Positions 26,737 to 38,500 of a stretch of DNA of 64,000 nucleotides are shown one piece after another. The notes beneath the pieces are model-generated. The model was not told the DNA's origin and searched no databases. It saw only the letters and a list, made by a program, of their open reading frames with translations. This DNA is from Otis tarda. Taxonomy: Eukaryota; Chordata; Aves; Otidiformes; Otididae. Location: contig CM048554.1 of the NCBI GenBank assembly GCA_026413225.1, positions 69,308,463 to 69,372,462 of the forward strand, written 5' to 3'. The translations under genes and the position numbers were made by a program. How positions within the stretch are numbered: position 1 is the stretch's first letter; every line of letters begins with the position of its first letter.

Positions 26737-29700
26737 GTTTAGTATAAAAAAAAATAAGTCTTTTAAGAATATCATTTTTTTTTTTTTAAAGATGCACATT
26801 AGCTTATTCCACAAAGTATTTGCAATGTTTTTGAAGAAACTTCTTGTGGTAACAACTTTCCCATACTTAGCCTATATCATAATTTTACTGGTTATTTGTT
26901 TCTGGCGGCTTGTCCCTTACAAAAAAAAAAAATAAAAAGAAGAGTTGACCTCTTTTGTTGACTTGGCAACTGTGTGCATGCTTTGAAGCATAAAAACCAT
27001 AAGCTGCCCTGACTAATCTGCAACAGCTCAGCTTCTTCCCCTGCCTCATCAACACCATGGCACCAAAATGGCGTGTCCTATTAGGGACCTATTCAAGCCT
27101 GAAGTAAACAGGACCTTCCACTGCTTCTAATGGCTTTTAGATGACATCCCAGAGCTCTTGTTCTCAAATACATAGGTGCTCAGGTGTTTTGGTAAAGAAC
27201 CATCAGATCTATCCAGTGACTGAAGTACTGGTGCAGAAGTGATACAGTTAAGCATTGCTTGACCTCCTGTAATATATATCCTAAGTCCAGGGGCATCTTT
27301 TAAGTGCACATACAAACAGAAAGCTACAAAGGCTATGATCATTCAGGCTGTGATCGGATGCTATACGCTGCCTAGAGCTAAGCTGGGTTAAAGGGATACA
27401 GGCTCCTCTGCCCTTCATCACAAATACAGTGTAGCTTGGATCTGTGGATGTAAGTGCATAAATTGTCATTCTTATATTGGCCAGCATGGCCAGGTTCTAT
27501 GTAGCCTTCATGTTAATGCTGTCTCATTTTGATAGAAATGCATTAGAGAGCAACAGTACACATTGTCATGCTGGCAGATCTAAAAGTATGCAAGCTTCTC
27601 AGAAATGGCAAGGAGTAGGGTCAAGAATTACGCTGCACCCATATATAGCTGCAAAAATCAGGGAAAGCGGGATTGACTTTTTGACTTAACACCTTTCAGT
27701 GAGGATTACACTATGACTTGTGATAGGGTGATAAAGAATTCCAGGGCAATTTTGACCTTCCACACATTTGGGAATTTAATAGAGCCCATCTGTCATTACT
27801 TTAACAGCAATTGTACAGAGATATGACAAACTCAGAAAGACAAGATAAAATCAAGTAGATAAAAATCTACCTTGTTTGGTTTTTTTTTTGTATTTGTAAT
27901 CCTTGAGATGTACTAGGAAGAGAACATTAGAGGAACAATAATTTGAATAAAATAAAATTTAAAGGGGGAAACAAAAAAAATAAACATTGCCACTGCCTAG
28001 GATGACAGAAGAAACAGATATGAGCTCCTCCCACTTATGATTCTTATTTCCCATCCAAAATGGAAATGTTTACCAGAATACTACATCAAACACAGATGAA
28101 GACAAAAATCTCAAGAGCTTAATTGTGCTTAATACAACACGGGTGCTTAATGATGAGGAGGAAAAGGAACATCAAGGCTTTCACAATTTGGAAGTATCAG
28201 GACTTCAGTCAAATCCCACTATCTGTTGTCTGGCTAATCAGGACAAAATTAGTATCCTTCAGCTACATGTTTCCAAGAATTAAATTCCCTGTAGCCTAGG
28301 GGAGCTGTAACCAGAAGAATGTGTTCTCTTCTTATCTTTCCTGGCAGTTGTTTATACTTCCATGCAGAGGTTCGTTGAGGATATGCCGAGGTTAAAAGCA
28401 TGATCACCATGGCCCCACATTGGTACTAGCGAGTTGTGTTGCACAAGCAAACTAATACCCAATCTGAACTGAAAATTTAGAGATCTGTTCTCAGCTCTAC
28501 TGAATATGATATCAAACATCCAGTAGTCTCACGCAGTGCCTCATACAGCAAATGTGTGAAGTGTATGGGGTTTCTCATCGGACCATTTGTTAATGCTTCT
28601 TACCTAGCTAGGATTTAGACCATTCTTCCGAAACCACAGTAGCCATTATCTTGACTGACAGACACTTGCGATTCTAGCATTTAATTATAGACCTATGTAG
28701 GGCTTTTTTCAGATGATATATAAAATAGTTCAGATTTATGGGCTTTTTTTTGTTGGTGGTGGTGTTTTTATTTTTTTACAGTCTAGGTTAGTTTTCAAGC
28801 TAAGGAAATACACTAAATAAAATATAATACCATTAGAAACCATTTAAAAAAAAGTTAGGTTTGGCCCTACACAAGCTATGATAGTATCTTTGGTCATTCT
28901 TACAAGCAACATTTCACTTTAGGGAGCAAGGGGAAAGGACTTACCTTCAAGAGGGCACCTAGTAATAGCTGAGTGAGAGTTCTGCGATGGCTGAGTGTCC
29001 CCAAAACCTTGCCCATTGTAATTTGAAATAATTACTTATGCATAGTGAGGAGAAACACGTGTAGATTTTCCCTGCTGTATTCTATTTTGTGGCTTAAGGT
29101 ACAGACTGACAGCAGAAACATTATGGGCACCCAAACAGAATTTAGTCTGAAGATGTCTGAGAAGGGAAACATTTACTTCTAGAAGAGGAGAGTGAAAAGG
29201 GGGATACAGCACATAGGTGAAATAGAAATGATGCCAACTCCCAGAGTCTCCAGCCATTTTCAGAGAAAAATAATATCATGGGTGGGAGTATATTAAGATG
29301 AATTATACAGAGTGGGTACCACAATTTAGACAGAATGAATTAGAGCATTTGTGAAACTTTTTCAACTCTAAAATTTTGAATACGTCATTCAATAAACCTC
29401 TATGTTCACTTTAAAAAGAACAGAAATAGTACATATTAGGAAGTGCAATTTGGCATCTCTAAAAGTTCAGCCGTTTATTCATGGCAATGAAAGTTCTTTG
29501 GCATGATAATGATGCCTTCTATTGAGGCCTACTGAAGAGGGTTGTTGGTTTTTCGTCCTGCAGTACAAAGTGCTGATTAACTTGAAATAAAAAGCACAGA
29601 GATTTAATCCACTGAAAGTAACATTCTATTCAGTAATTTTATGAGCAACTCTTTGTACAGCAGTGCATCTTGCAGGAGCTGTAAGCCATTTTTACACTTC

Positions 29701-30900
29701 ATTTGTGTAACAGAGGAGATGCGATTTGAGGATACGACAATTCAGGGAATCTCTCTATATGCAAGTAGAATTCTAACTGAGGGTATGAAGTTGCTGCATC
29801 ATTAAATGTCTCAAGAGTATATGGTATCAAGGCGATGCCATGGATCTCCTAGACCTGGAATAATAAAACCTTGCTAGCTCCCATTTAAATGACATCATTT
29901 TAGGACCACAGACTGCTGAAGACTAGGGAAAACTTTTCAACCAAGTCAGGGCAGGAATGGAGCTTGGAGTAGTAGAATTTCACCAGAGGGAAAACACAGC
30001 ACTAAGTTGTTACCCAGCAATCCTCTAGAAACTAGTCTACAATACTACAAAAAATATTTTTTCCCCTGGAAGAACCACATTTATTTCCCTGAAGAATGTA
30101 CACTCCTAACCACTAATGATCTAACCCCAAACCAGATAATGGCTTGGTTTGGTAAGGAGTACATACATGGCACATACTAAGGATGTGAATGAGTCAGGAG
30201 TACTTGTACAGTTCAAAATTAATAGCAATTTAGTAGGCATTTAAAAAAAAAAAAGTTGTGAACTAATTTGTTTTCATTATAGTCACAATTTTACAACAGA
30301 TTAGTCCACAGTGTGCCTGGGCTGACTGATGTCAGCTTGACTAGTTGCCACTGCCAGTGATGTGTGCATCCTACTCCAACCTGACAATCAGCTCCCCATT
30401 TATACTTCACTTAGTTAGTAAAAGTTAATCTCTAGAAGTATTTTTGTGTGGTCTGTTATAAAGTAGCGACATAAGTTAATACCTTTTAAAGAAAATTTCC
30501 AGTAGGTCAAAAATTTGAGATGTCCATGACATACCTCCCTGAAACGCAGTGCCAGCTGTGCAGCTGACGCTGTGCAGTGTCAGAATACAAGATTGCCAAC
30601 TACAGCCACATAGCAAGTCAGTAAAACACTTATGTATACAGTCATTATGCCCTGGGCAGAGTATAATTTGCTTACAATAGCTAAACACTTCAGGCAAGGA
30701 ATACTAAAATGTAGCATCACAGAAGGACAAAGGTGTTTCAGCTGTTCTGAAGCAGGTTTTACAATTACTGCTTTGTAGCATGTCAAAAATACAAAGCACA
30801 CAGACTAAAGTTTGCACCCCAGACTTGCCTGAAATATGGAATTCCTATATGTATGGAGTTGCAGCTTGCAATCACAATTGATAAACTTTAATTACTATTA
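26737..30900. other. Unique spacer
   Basis: AT-rich DNA with a few homopolymer runs (for example T-rich at 28741-28778) and no recognised exon, RNA gene or element. Frames under 75 codons only. Confidence 0.55.
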
Positions 30901-30918
30901 TTTTTTTTTTTTTTTTTA
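30901..30918. repeat. Poly-T tract (18 T)
   Basis: Uninterrupted 18 T, shortly before the 3' end of the adjacent minus-strand CR1. CR1 does not normally carry a poly-A tail, so the run is probably independent of that insertion. Confidence 0.85.
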
Positions 30919-30929
30919 GGTAGAAAGAC

Positions 30930-31835
30930 AGAATCATAGAAACATAGGATAAAGTCATTTGTAAGGGACTTCTGAACATCATTTAGTCCAAATTCCTGCT
31001 CAAGGCAGAGCTAGCTTCAAAATTACATCAGGTTGTGCAGAGTAGCTTCCAGCTGAGTTCTGAAAATCTCCAAAGGTGGAAATTCCACAGCTTCTCTGAA
31101 CACTTGCTCCACTGTCAAACGACCCATTTTTCTCATAATTCATTGTAATTTCCCTTACTGCAACCTGCAACTATTGTTCTTTTGCAGTGATAGGGTCTGT
31201 TCCTGTCTCTAATCTACATTGGAGAGTAAAGAGTGGAGTTATATTCTCCTTCCCCATATCTTCTCCTCTTCAGGCTAAATAAGCACAACTCCATCAGCCC
31301 TTTCTCTGTGTCCTGTGCTGCAGTCACAGCCTTAGTGATCCTCCTCTGGAGTCTCTCAAGTGTGTCAACGTTTTTATTGTACTGATGAACCCCAAAACTG
31401 GAACCAGTACTCTAGAGGTAATGTCATCAGTCCTTTGCTGGAAAAAAATAATCACTTTCTTTGATCTGCTGGCTCCACTCTTGCTAATACAGACCATTAT
31501 TAGACACGGCTACTAATATGGTATTAGCTTTCATTGCCACAAAGTCACACTACTGAAGCGTAGTCAATTTTATGTCTACCTGGACCCCTAGCTCCTTTTC
31601 TGCAGAGCTGCTCCTATCCAATCAATCCCCAGACTGTGCTTCTACATGAGTTTTTCTGTCTTAGAAGCAAGTCTTTCCATTTGTTTCTGTTGAACTTGAA
31701 TGGGACTTGTCAATTCATTCCTCTAATTTATTGAGGTCCTTCTGTACGGCAGCCTTTCCCTCTATTAGTTCAACTACCATCCCCAATGTAGAGTCATCTG
31801 TAGACTTGCTGAGTATCCATGCCATCCAATCACTC
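30930..31835 (-). mobile_element. Old CR1 LINE fragment, about 0.9 kb (minus strand)
   Basis: It starts with AGAATCATAGAAACATAGGA, the decayed complement of the CR1 3' end, and follows the order of a CR1 read backwards: 3' UTR, complement of the RHWNRLP-like part, complement of 'LFSLEKRR' near 31270, complement of 'LRPHLEYCVQLWSP' near 31390-31430, 'LLFCRAAPIQ'-like phrase near 31600, then TAGAGTCATCTGTAGACTTGCTGAG near 31790, the complement of the region before the RT FADD motif. Frames are broken throughout. Divergence is clearly greater than in the copies at 4 and 45 kb, so it is an older subfamily. Confidence 0.88.
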
Positions 31836-31980
31836 CTGTTGCCGCTGACTGTTTTTTACCTTATGCTTGATGCCTTCTTCCCCATCCTCCTGATCTATAT
31901 TTCTAGCTCCTGACACCAGCCCTCTTCATGTTGAGTTCACATTCCCCCAGCCCATCTGACCTTTCCTTTCCCATATACCT
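31836..31980. other. Short spacer between CR1 and LTR A
   Basis: C/T-rich DNA that no longer clearly follows CR1. It may be the 5' remainder of the CR1 or plain flank; no target-site duplication of LTR A could be matched in it. Confidence 0.4.
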
Positions 31981-32031
31981 TGTCGAGGTTTTGTTAGTGT
32001 CGAGGGTTTGTTAGTGTCGTGGTTTTGTTAG
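31981..32031. repeat. Three tandem 17-bp units at the LTR A 5' edge
   Basis: TGTCGAGGTTTTGTTAG (31981-31997), TGTCGAGGGTTTGTTAG (31998-32014) and TGTCGTGGTTTTGTTAG (32015-32031). The third unit is the normal LTR start seen in copies B and its 3' LTR. The first two are extra copies of the terminal 17 bp with small differences. Confidence 0.92.
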
Positions 32032-33138
32032 TGAGGGGGGGCCTAAGGTGGTAGCTTCTGCAGGAAACTGCTAGAAGTCGCTCCCCTTTGTTCAGTGGAC
32101 TTGGCTGGGCCTAGGACGGACAAGCTGCTGGCCAAGGTCAAGCCGATTGGTAGCAGAATGTTCCGTGATAACGCCTCTGCGATAACATATTTAAGACGGG
32201 GAAAACAGAAAAAAAAGAGAGAAGAGAAGATGTGAAGAAGCTGAGCGGGGGCAGAGGCATAGAGGGGGAGGTGCAGGCCTCACCCTCTGGCCTCTTGCCA
32301 GGTGGCCAACTGGGCCCGACTCGGTCCGTCCCGGCTGCAAGAAGTGGAGAGGAGATGAGAAGTGAATAAGATGTAAAAAAAGATCCTGAGAGACATCTAC
32401 CACCCTGTTGTGAGTGAGGAACGGCTGCAGACGCCAAGGTCAGTGAAGAAGGAGGGGGAGGAGTAATGCGGCTCCTGGCCAAGATTCCCCTGCAGCCTGT
32501 GGTGACGACCATGGTGGAGCAGGTTGTCCCCCTGCAGCCCATGGAGGTCCACGGAGGAGCAGAGATCCACTTGGAGCCCGTGAAGGACCCCGTACCGGGG
32601 GAGGTGGATGCCTGAAGGTGGCTGTGGTCCATGGAGGGCCCGCTGGGACAGCCGTTCTGGAGAGACTACTCTGTGGAAGAGATGACCCACGCCGGAGCAG
32701 TTCCACGAAGGACTGTGGCGTAGGGGTGGGACCCCACGATGGAGGAGGGGAGGAATGTGAGGAGTTCTTCCCCCAACCATGAAGCAGCGGCGTGAAACAA
32801 CGTATGATGAACTGACTGCAACCCCCATTCCCTCTCCCACCCTGTGCCGCTCGGGGGGGGAAGGTAGTAGAGATAGTGTTAAGCTTGGGAAGAGGGAGGG
32901 GTGGCTGGAGGTTATCTTGTTCTCTGTCTCATTATCCTGCTGTTTGTAGTAATAAATGAATAGTTTTCCCCAAGTCGAGTCTGTTTTGCCCGTGACGGTA
33001 ACTTTAAGGATTTCTCCCTGTCCTTATCTCAAACCTCGAGCCGTTTTCCTTATATTTTCTCTCCCTGTTCTCTCGGAGGGTGGGGGGAGTGAGAGAGAGA
33101 CTGCGTAGTCTGGTCCTGATCAGGGCTGAACTACGACA
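32015..33138 (+). mobile_element. ERVK-like LTR, copy A (solo-type)
   Basis: An about 1.12-kb LTR with TGTCG...ACGACA ends, alignable along its whole length to the 5' LTR at 36866-38015. It holds a TATTTAA box at 32188-32194, GA-rich leader, a GC-rich middle and an AATAAA signal at 32951-32956, giving the usual U3-R-U5 order on the plus strand. No PBS or interior follows, so it is probably a solo LTR left by recombination, or one end of a truncated copy. Flanking 6-mers do not form a target-site duplication. Long minus-strand open frames within it (for example 32138-32632) are by-products of its GC-rich composition, not genes. It is recent compared with the LTRs at 9.3 and 26.5 kb. Confidence 0.92.
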
Positions 33139-36100
33139 CAACTACAAAAGAAAAAGTGCCACTGTAAAACCTTCCTTTCCTACCCTCCACATTTATCTCA
33201 CATGAATTGATTTCTGATATTCACCTTAGTGATAATACGTCATAGATTTTGAGTGTGCATTGGCACCTGGAAACTGAGAAGGAGGGAGGATGGTGCGTTG
33301 GTCTAAACACACAGCAGCAAAGATGGCACTCTGTGGAGACACTAGTAGTTTTTCAGACAGGATGTACTCTCCCAGACTTTGAATAAAAGTGATAATTGGT
33401 TGACAGAACTTTAAATTGATTATCATTCATGAAACTAATTATGGTAAAATCTAGTACAGAAGATTATCCAAGTGCATTTTGTTTCAGGTGCAATATTGCC
33501 AGGACCAAGACATACTCCAGCTAAGAGTAACAGAAAAAAAAAAATCCTTTGAATACTATTGAGAAAATATATTTTCCCTCTGTAGTTGTAGAAAAATCCA
33601 TACTTTCAGTAGTTTATGAAGCTTCTGGTTGTTTCAAACAGTGTATGAAGCCAGACACTGTTGAAACACAATAATGCAAAAGCTTTCTTCGAGAGAAAGG
33701 TTATGAGAGACAGAAAGGCTTTAACATGATAGAGAAAAGGAGGGCAATTTGACTTGAAATTAGAATAATTTCAGCATAAATTAACCATCCACCCAAAAAG
33801 GAAATAAGAATAGTGTAACAATGTAACGGTTTTTAAAAAATAAACCAAAATGAAACCTCAAATCTGGAACTCCAGATATCTTTATAAAAAGGACAATGGT
33901 GATTACTTTTTTTCCTTTTTAAGTTAAGTTCCATGTGAGATTCTACTTTCATGCAAAATTAATTTTCCCTCATCAAAAATCAGAGATTCAAAAGTTAAAT
34001 TTGAACTTTTGAAGTCTTATCTCTTGTGCATATGAATTTTTTATGTACCTTTTAATTACATAATGATATACTACCCTTTGACTCAGGTCTCTCTTTATTA
34101 AGGGAGTGTTATTTTTAAACCAGTTCAATATTTTGAGCTTTCTCAAGATTAGAATTAGTATAGAAGAAAGCCTTTTCCCTAAAAAGAACATAATAAAACA
34201 GGAATTCAAAGAAGAACTCCAAGAAGAGCTAGAACGTAGCAGAATGGGAGATAAGCACCTGCAGGAGAAATCCTGCTGACATTTTTCTCTCACAGTCACA
34301 CCGATTTTCAAAGATATTTATTGACAAAATGTCATATACGAGACTGAACTGCACTTGAAAGCTCATTTGTAAGGAGATCCCAAATGAAACTATGTTGGAG
34401 AAAGTGCTAAATTTTGAAGAGTAGAAATATGGGTAGAAGATATTCTTAGCTCTTCTAGCTTCAGGCTGATTGATTTGCACTAATTGCATCACTTTGTTTT
34501 CTCCCATTATGGCTCTTTCATAAAATCTAGATGTATTTTGTAGACCGATCTTCCTGAGTTTATATCATATATTCACTCTTGATAGAAAGAAAGATGCTTC
34601 AAAGCATATAAATTCTATAAAAAGACAGCTTGCCTTTTGAGTGATTCTTCAAATGGATAGGCTTCAACATAGAAACTATTTAATCTATTCCTATATTGAA
34701 ATTTTGATTGATATTGAAAACTCTCTATTTCATTTGTGATATTCTAAGTTAATGGCAGCTTCTGAAACTGCCATCAATTACTGATACAGACATGACAAAT
34801 AGCGATATGAAGTTCACCCTTTTTTAAAATCAGCATATTCAAAAGTTTTTTCCATCAAATTTGCAAATATTAGGATTAAGGGGTGTGTGTATATGTTTTC
34901 TGAACCCACTTGTGAACTTCAGATATTGAAACAGGCTGGTATTTCACAACTGCAGTAGAAGAGAGATCTTGCAAAGAATGTCAGCAAAAGGGCTAGCATA
35001 AGAAGAGATTGTAATTTGTCTTTCCCTCAAGAATTAACAGTAAATGTCATCCTTGCCTTGGAAGTATAAGGAAAATACAAAAATGTCTTTACTTGAACAA
35101 GGCAATTACTATAATTGAAAAGTATATGGAGAACACATGTTTTGTTCAGCAGGCACTGAGAGCCAAAGCATTTGAAGAAGTAATTTTCTTTCTTAATCTG
35201 GGCCTTAATTCTTAGAAATCTGCACTTGGTCAATCTCTGCACAAAGACACCACAGGTTCTAATCAGCTTGTGCAGGAATCCCCTTGAGTTACAGTTTCCC
35301 ACAAAACAGTCCTTTACTTCCAAAACAAAACCTTCATAATCCTCACAGGTCATGCAAACATAAAACAAAGCCAAAAGCTCAACTTCATGGGACTCCTTTT
35401 CTCTCTTAGGGGCTAATTAGCTATTTTATTTAAATCCCAAAGTAGGAAAGTTGCTAATCCTTGACTTCAAAGTTCTCCAATTCTAAAATGTAATTAAAGA
35501 AAGCAACTCTTTCTTCCAATCTGGGAAGACTCGACTTTACATTTCTGTTTCCTTTCTTTCCTTGTTTCCAGAAGAACCTTGATTTGCAGGAATCTTTCTC
35601 TCCCATTCAGCTCCTCGAGCAGTGCTTGGGGAAGTAGGGCTTCTCTGAGAACTAGCTTTTAGTTTTTACCCGTCCTAGTTTCGGATGTAGGTTTTAGGTA
35701 CTGGTGCAAAACAACTACCCGAAGTGGAAGCACAACAGCAGCACAGAAGGATACGACACTGTTAATGGTGGAAGGAGAACGCACAAGCACATACAGCTAG
35801 AACTTTCATTAGTGTTATCAGAAGTGCCCTATCCAAATATTTCTTAGATACTTACTAGGAGGGACGAAGACTCTAACTTAACTTCACAGGTAGACTCACC
35901 ATAAATAAATAATTGTTTTTTACTTACAGTTGAAAAAAAAAACCAAACTTATTTAAATATTACAGATAAATAACTTTTTTTTTTTTTCCCCCCAGAATAG
36001 AGTTTTAGTGAATTTCAACACTATAAAGACGCACAACACTTTTTAGTATGGATTCTTGATGAGAGACTCCATTATACTTTGTGAAGTAAAAAGTAAATCA

Positions 36101-36865
36101 GTATTAGATTTTTTTAAATTACAACAAATTACAGCAAGTCAGCTTTCTAGTTACCATGGTTACAGGTCCCAACAGACCATTCTTTAAGAATTTTCTCCCC
36201 TGCCCAAGATAGCAACAGTCTTTTAAAAATGTTATCTAGACTACAGCAAAAGATGATTTATAGAACATTTATGCTGATATGCAAATTAACAGAGCTTTTG
36301 TTAATGAGACTGCCACTTGGGCAAAAGCACTGGCATCCTTATACCGAGAACGACAGCTGCTGGAAATTATAGGTCTTAATTCTAAATAAACCATGAATAC
36401 TCTAAAAATAAACTCCACAGCATTTTAGTTTGACAAAAATATAAAAAGTATTTACTGTAACTATCTGACTAACCTATGGATAAGAATCCAAGACAGTGGC
36501 TTTTTCTCATGCTGTCATTTCTAAGTACACTGCTAATTTCTGTCAGGTGCCTCTGTTCTGTTTTGCAATAATCTCCATGGTTCTTCTATTATAATTTTCA
36601 CCATAATTAGTAAGCACCTGTAAGCTTTGTACTAAGCATTTTGACTTACGTGTTACATGAGGTTGTTCTGCACATTTTGTTTCTCTTCCAGAACTCTGAC
36701 AGAGGCTTAAAGGAAAGGTATTTAATACAATTCGCAACTCTCCTGCCCCCTAATTTAAAGGAAAGGTTGTTCATATTTATTTCCTTTCTCATTCAACAGG
36801 CAGGAAACTTCACCTGCAATACCCAAATAAACTCCTAGAATTGTCAGCTCCCCTGTATTTTCCTT
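33139..36865. other. Unique spacer between two LTR insertions
   Basis: AT-rich DNA. It includes the hairpin at 33618-33687 and a stretch near 36140-36370 that looks like a regulatory or conserved noncoding segment by composition: GTTACCATGGTTAC (imperfect RFX X-box-like palindrome) near 36151 and ATATGCAAATTAAC, containing an octamer ATGCAAAT, near 36279. No exon recognised. Confidence 0.5.
33618..33687. other. Imperfect hairpin of pre-miRNA-like size
   Basis: The upper stem pairs 33630-33644 (TGTTTCAAACAGTGT) with 33655-33668 (ACACTGTTGAAACA), 14 pairs with one bulged A, around a 10-nt loop. A lower stem GAAGCTT (33618-33624) with AAGCTTT (33680-33686) closes it across an unpaired stretch. 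Total size about 70 nt fits a miRNA precursor or a small inverted-repeat relic, but the large internal loop is unfavourable. No known miRNA seed was recognised. Confidence 0.4.
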
Positions 36866-38015
36866 TGTCGTGGTTTTGTTAGTGAGGGGGGGCCTAAGGT
36901 GGTAGCTTCTGCAGGAAACTGCTAGAAGTTGCTCCCCTTTGTTCAGTGGACTTGGCCAGGCCTAGGACGGACCTGCTGCTGGCCAAGGTCGAGCCGATTG
37001 GTAGCAGAATGTCCCGTGATAACGCCTCTGCCATAACGTATTTAAGAAGGGGAAAACAGAAAAAAAAGGAGAAGAGAAGATGTGAAGAAGCTGAGCGGGG
37101 CAGAGGCGCAGAGGGGGAGGCGCAGGCCTCATGGGCCTTGCAGGCCTCACCCTCTGGCCTCTTGCCAGGCAGCCGACTGGGCCCGACTCGGCCCGGCCTG
37201 GCTGCAAGAAGTGGAGAGGAGATGAGAAGTGAATAAGATGTAAAAAAGATCCTGAGAGACATCTACCACCCTGTTGTGAGTGAGGAACGGCTGCAGACGC
37301 CAAGGTCAGTTCAGAAAGGAGGGGGAGGAGTAATGCGGCTCCTGGCCAAGATTCCCCTGCAGCCTGTGGTGACGACCATGGTGGAGCAGGTTGTCCCCCT
37401 GCAGCCCATGGAGGTCCACGGAGGAGCAGAGATCCACTTGGAGCCCGTGAAGGACCCCGTACCGGGGGAGGTGGATGCCTGAAGGCGGCTGTGGCCCATG
37501 GAGGGCCCACTGGGACAGCTGTTCTGGAGAGACTGTACTCTGTGGAAGAGATGACCCACGCCGGAGCAGTTCCATGAAGGACTGTGGCCCGTGGGAGGGA
37601 CCCCACGATGGAGCAGGGGAGGAATGTGAGGAGTTCTTCCCCCGACCATGAAGCAGCGGCGTGAAACAACGTATGATGAGATGAACTGACTGCAACCCCC
37701 ATTCCCTCTTCCCCCCTGTGCCGCTCGGGGGGGGGGAAGGTAGTAGAGATAAAGTTAAGCTTGGGAAGAGGGAGGGGTGGATGGAGGTTATCTTGTTCCC
37801 TGTCTCATTATCCTGCTGTTTTTAGTAATAAATGAATAGTTTTCCCCAAGTCGAGTCTGTTTTGCCCGTGACGGTAACTTTAAGGATTTCTCCCTGTCCT
37901 TATCTCAAACCTCGAGCCGTTTTTCCTTATATTTTCTCTCCCTGTTCTCTCGGAGGGTGGGGGGAGTGAGAGAGAGACTGCGTAATCTGGTCCTGATCAG
38001 GGCTGAACTACGACA
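36866..38015 (+). mobile_element. 5' LTR of copy B
   Basis: 1150 bp, TGTCG...CGACA. TATTTAA box at 37039-37045, AATAAA at 37827-37832, GTCGAGTCTGTTTTGCCCG just after it, and a final GGGCTGAACTACGACA. Compared with LTR A it carries an extra small GCAGGCCTCATGGGCCTT-type repeat near 37123-37141. Long minus-strand frames (such as 36962-37702) mirror the GC-rich U3/R and are not taken as genes. Confidence 0.93.
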
Positions 38016-38022
38016 GTTATTT

Positions 38023-38040
38023 TGGCGCCCAACGTGGGGC
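38023..38040 (+). promoter_or_regulatory. Primer-binding site, tRNA-Lys(1,2) type
   Basis: TGGCGCCCAACGTGGGGC, 18 nt, starting 8 bases after the LTR end. It matches the classic PBS complementary to the 3' end of tRNA-Lys(1,2) as known from several betaretroviruses and lentiviruses of the Mason-Pfizer and visna type. This is the best single clue to the element's class. Confidence 0.9.
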
Positions 38041-38307
38041 TCGAGGAATTTGAGATAAGGATTGAGTTTAATTGGGAGCGGTAATGGGCAAAACAGGGAT
38101 TGAACTTGACAAAAGAGCAAAATGATTAGGGGAAAATTTATGTTCTGATTGTGGTGAAGGGATAAGTGGTGAATTGTGTGTAAATTGTAAGGTCTATCCA
38201 CTGTGGGTGTTTTGAGGATATTATTTTGATTTTTGGTGCGGGGAATTCTTTTTCTTTTCTGTTGATGTGTGTGTATTTTAATTAGAATTCTTAAATACGT
38301 AATTCGC
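38041..38307 (+). other. Internal remnant of copy B
   Basis: AT-rich, about 270 bp between PBS and polypurine tract. Too short to encode retroviral proteins. It may derive from the leader at its start and the region before the 3' LTR at its end. It could be the genuine interior of a small non-autonomous family or a product of internal loss; one copy cannot tell. Confidence 0.6.
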
Positions 38308-38324
38308 AGAGGCGAGGGGTGGAA
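38308..38324 (+). promoter_or_regulatory. Polypurine tract before 3' LTR
   Basis: AGAGGCGAGGGGTGGAA, nearly all purines, directly abuts the TGTCG start of the second LTR. This is where plus-strand DNA synthesis is primed in retroviruses. Confidence 0.85.
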
Positions 38325-38500
38325 TGTCGTGGTTTTGTTAGTGAGGGGGGGCCTAAGGTGGTAGCTTCTGCAGGAAACTGCTAGAAGTCGCTCCCCTTTG
38401 TTCAGTGGACTTGGCCAGGCCTAGGGCGGACCTGCTGCTGGCCAAGGTCGAGCCGATTGGTAGCAGAATGTCCCGTGATAACGCCTCTGCGGTAACGTAT
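38325..38500 (+). mobile_element. 3' LTR of copy B, incomplete
   Basis: Same first 176 bases as the 5' LTR (about 98% by eye), in the same orientation, up to the ATAACGTAT/GTAACGTAT just before the TATA box. Beyond this the sequence no longer follows the LTR directly. Confidence 0.9.

Noticed and set aside
32138-32840. Minus-strand open frames of 88-164 codons
   Set aside because: Same reason: antisense to LTR A, proline/serine-rich low-complexity reading, no gene context.
31975-33144. Target-site duplication for LTR A
   Set aside because: Flanking 6-mers ATACCT and CAACTA do not match, and shifting the start to 32015 does not help.
36962-37702. Long minus-strand open frame (246 codons) and overlapping frames in several phases
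   Set aside because: It lies antisense inside a GC-rich LTR, with several overlapping frames open at once. The equivalent stretch in LTR A is open in different lengths. No domain was recognised. Compositional by-product.
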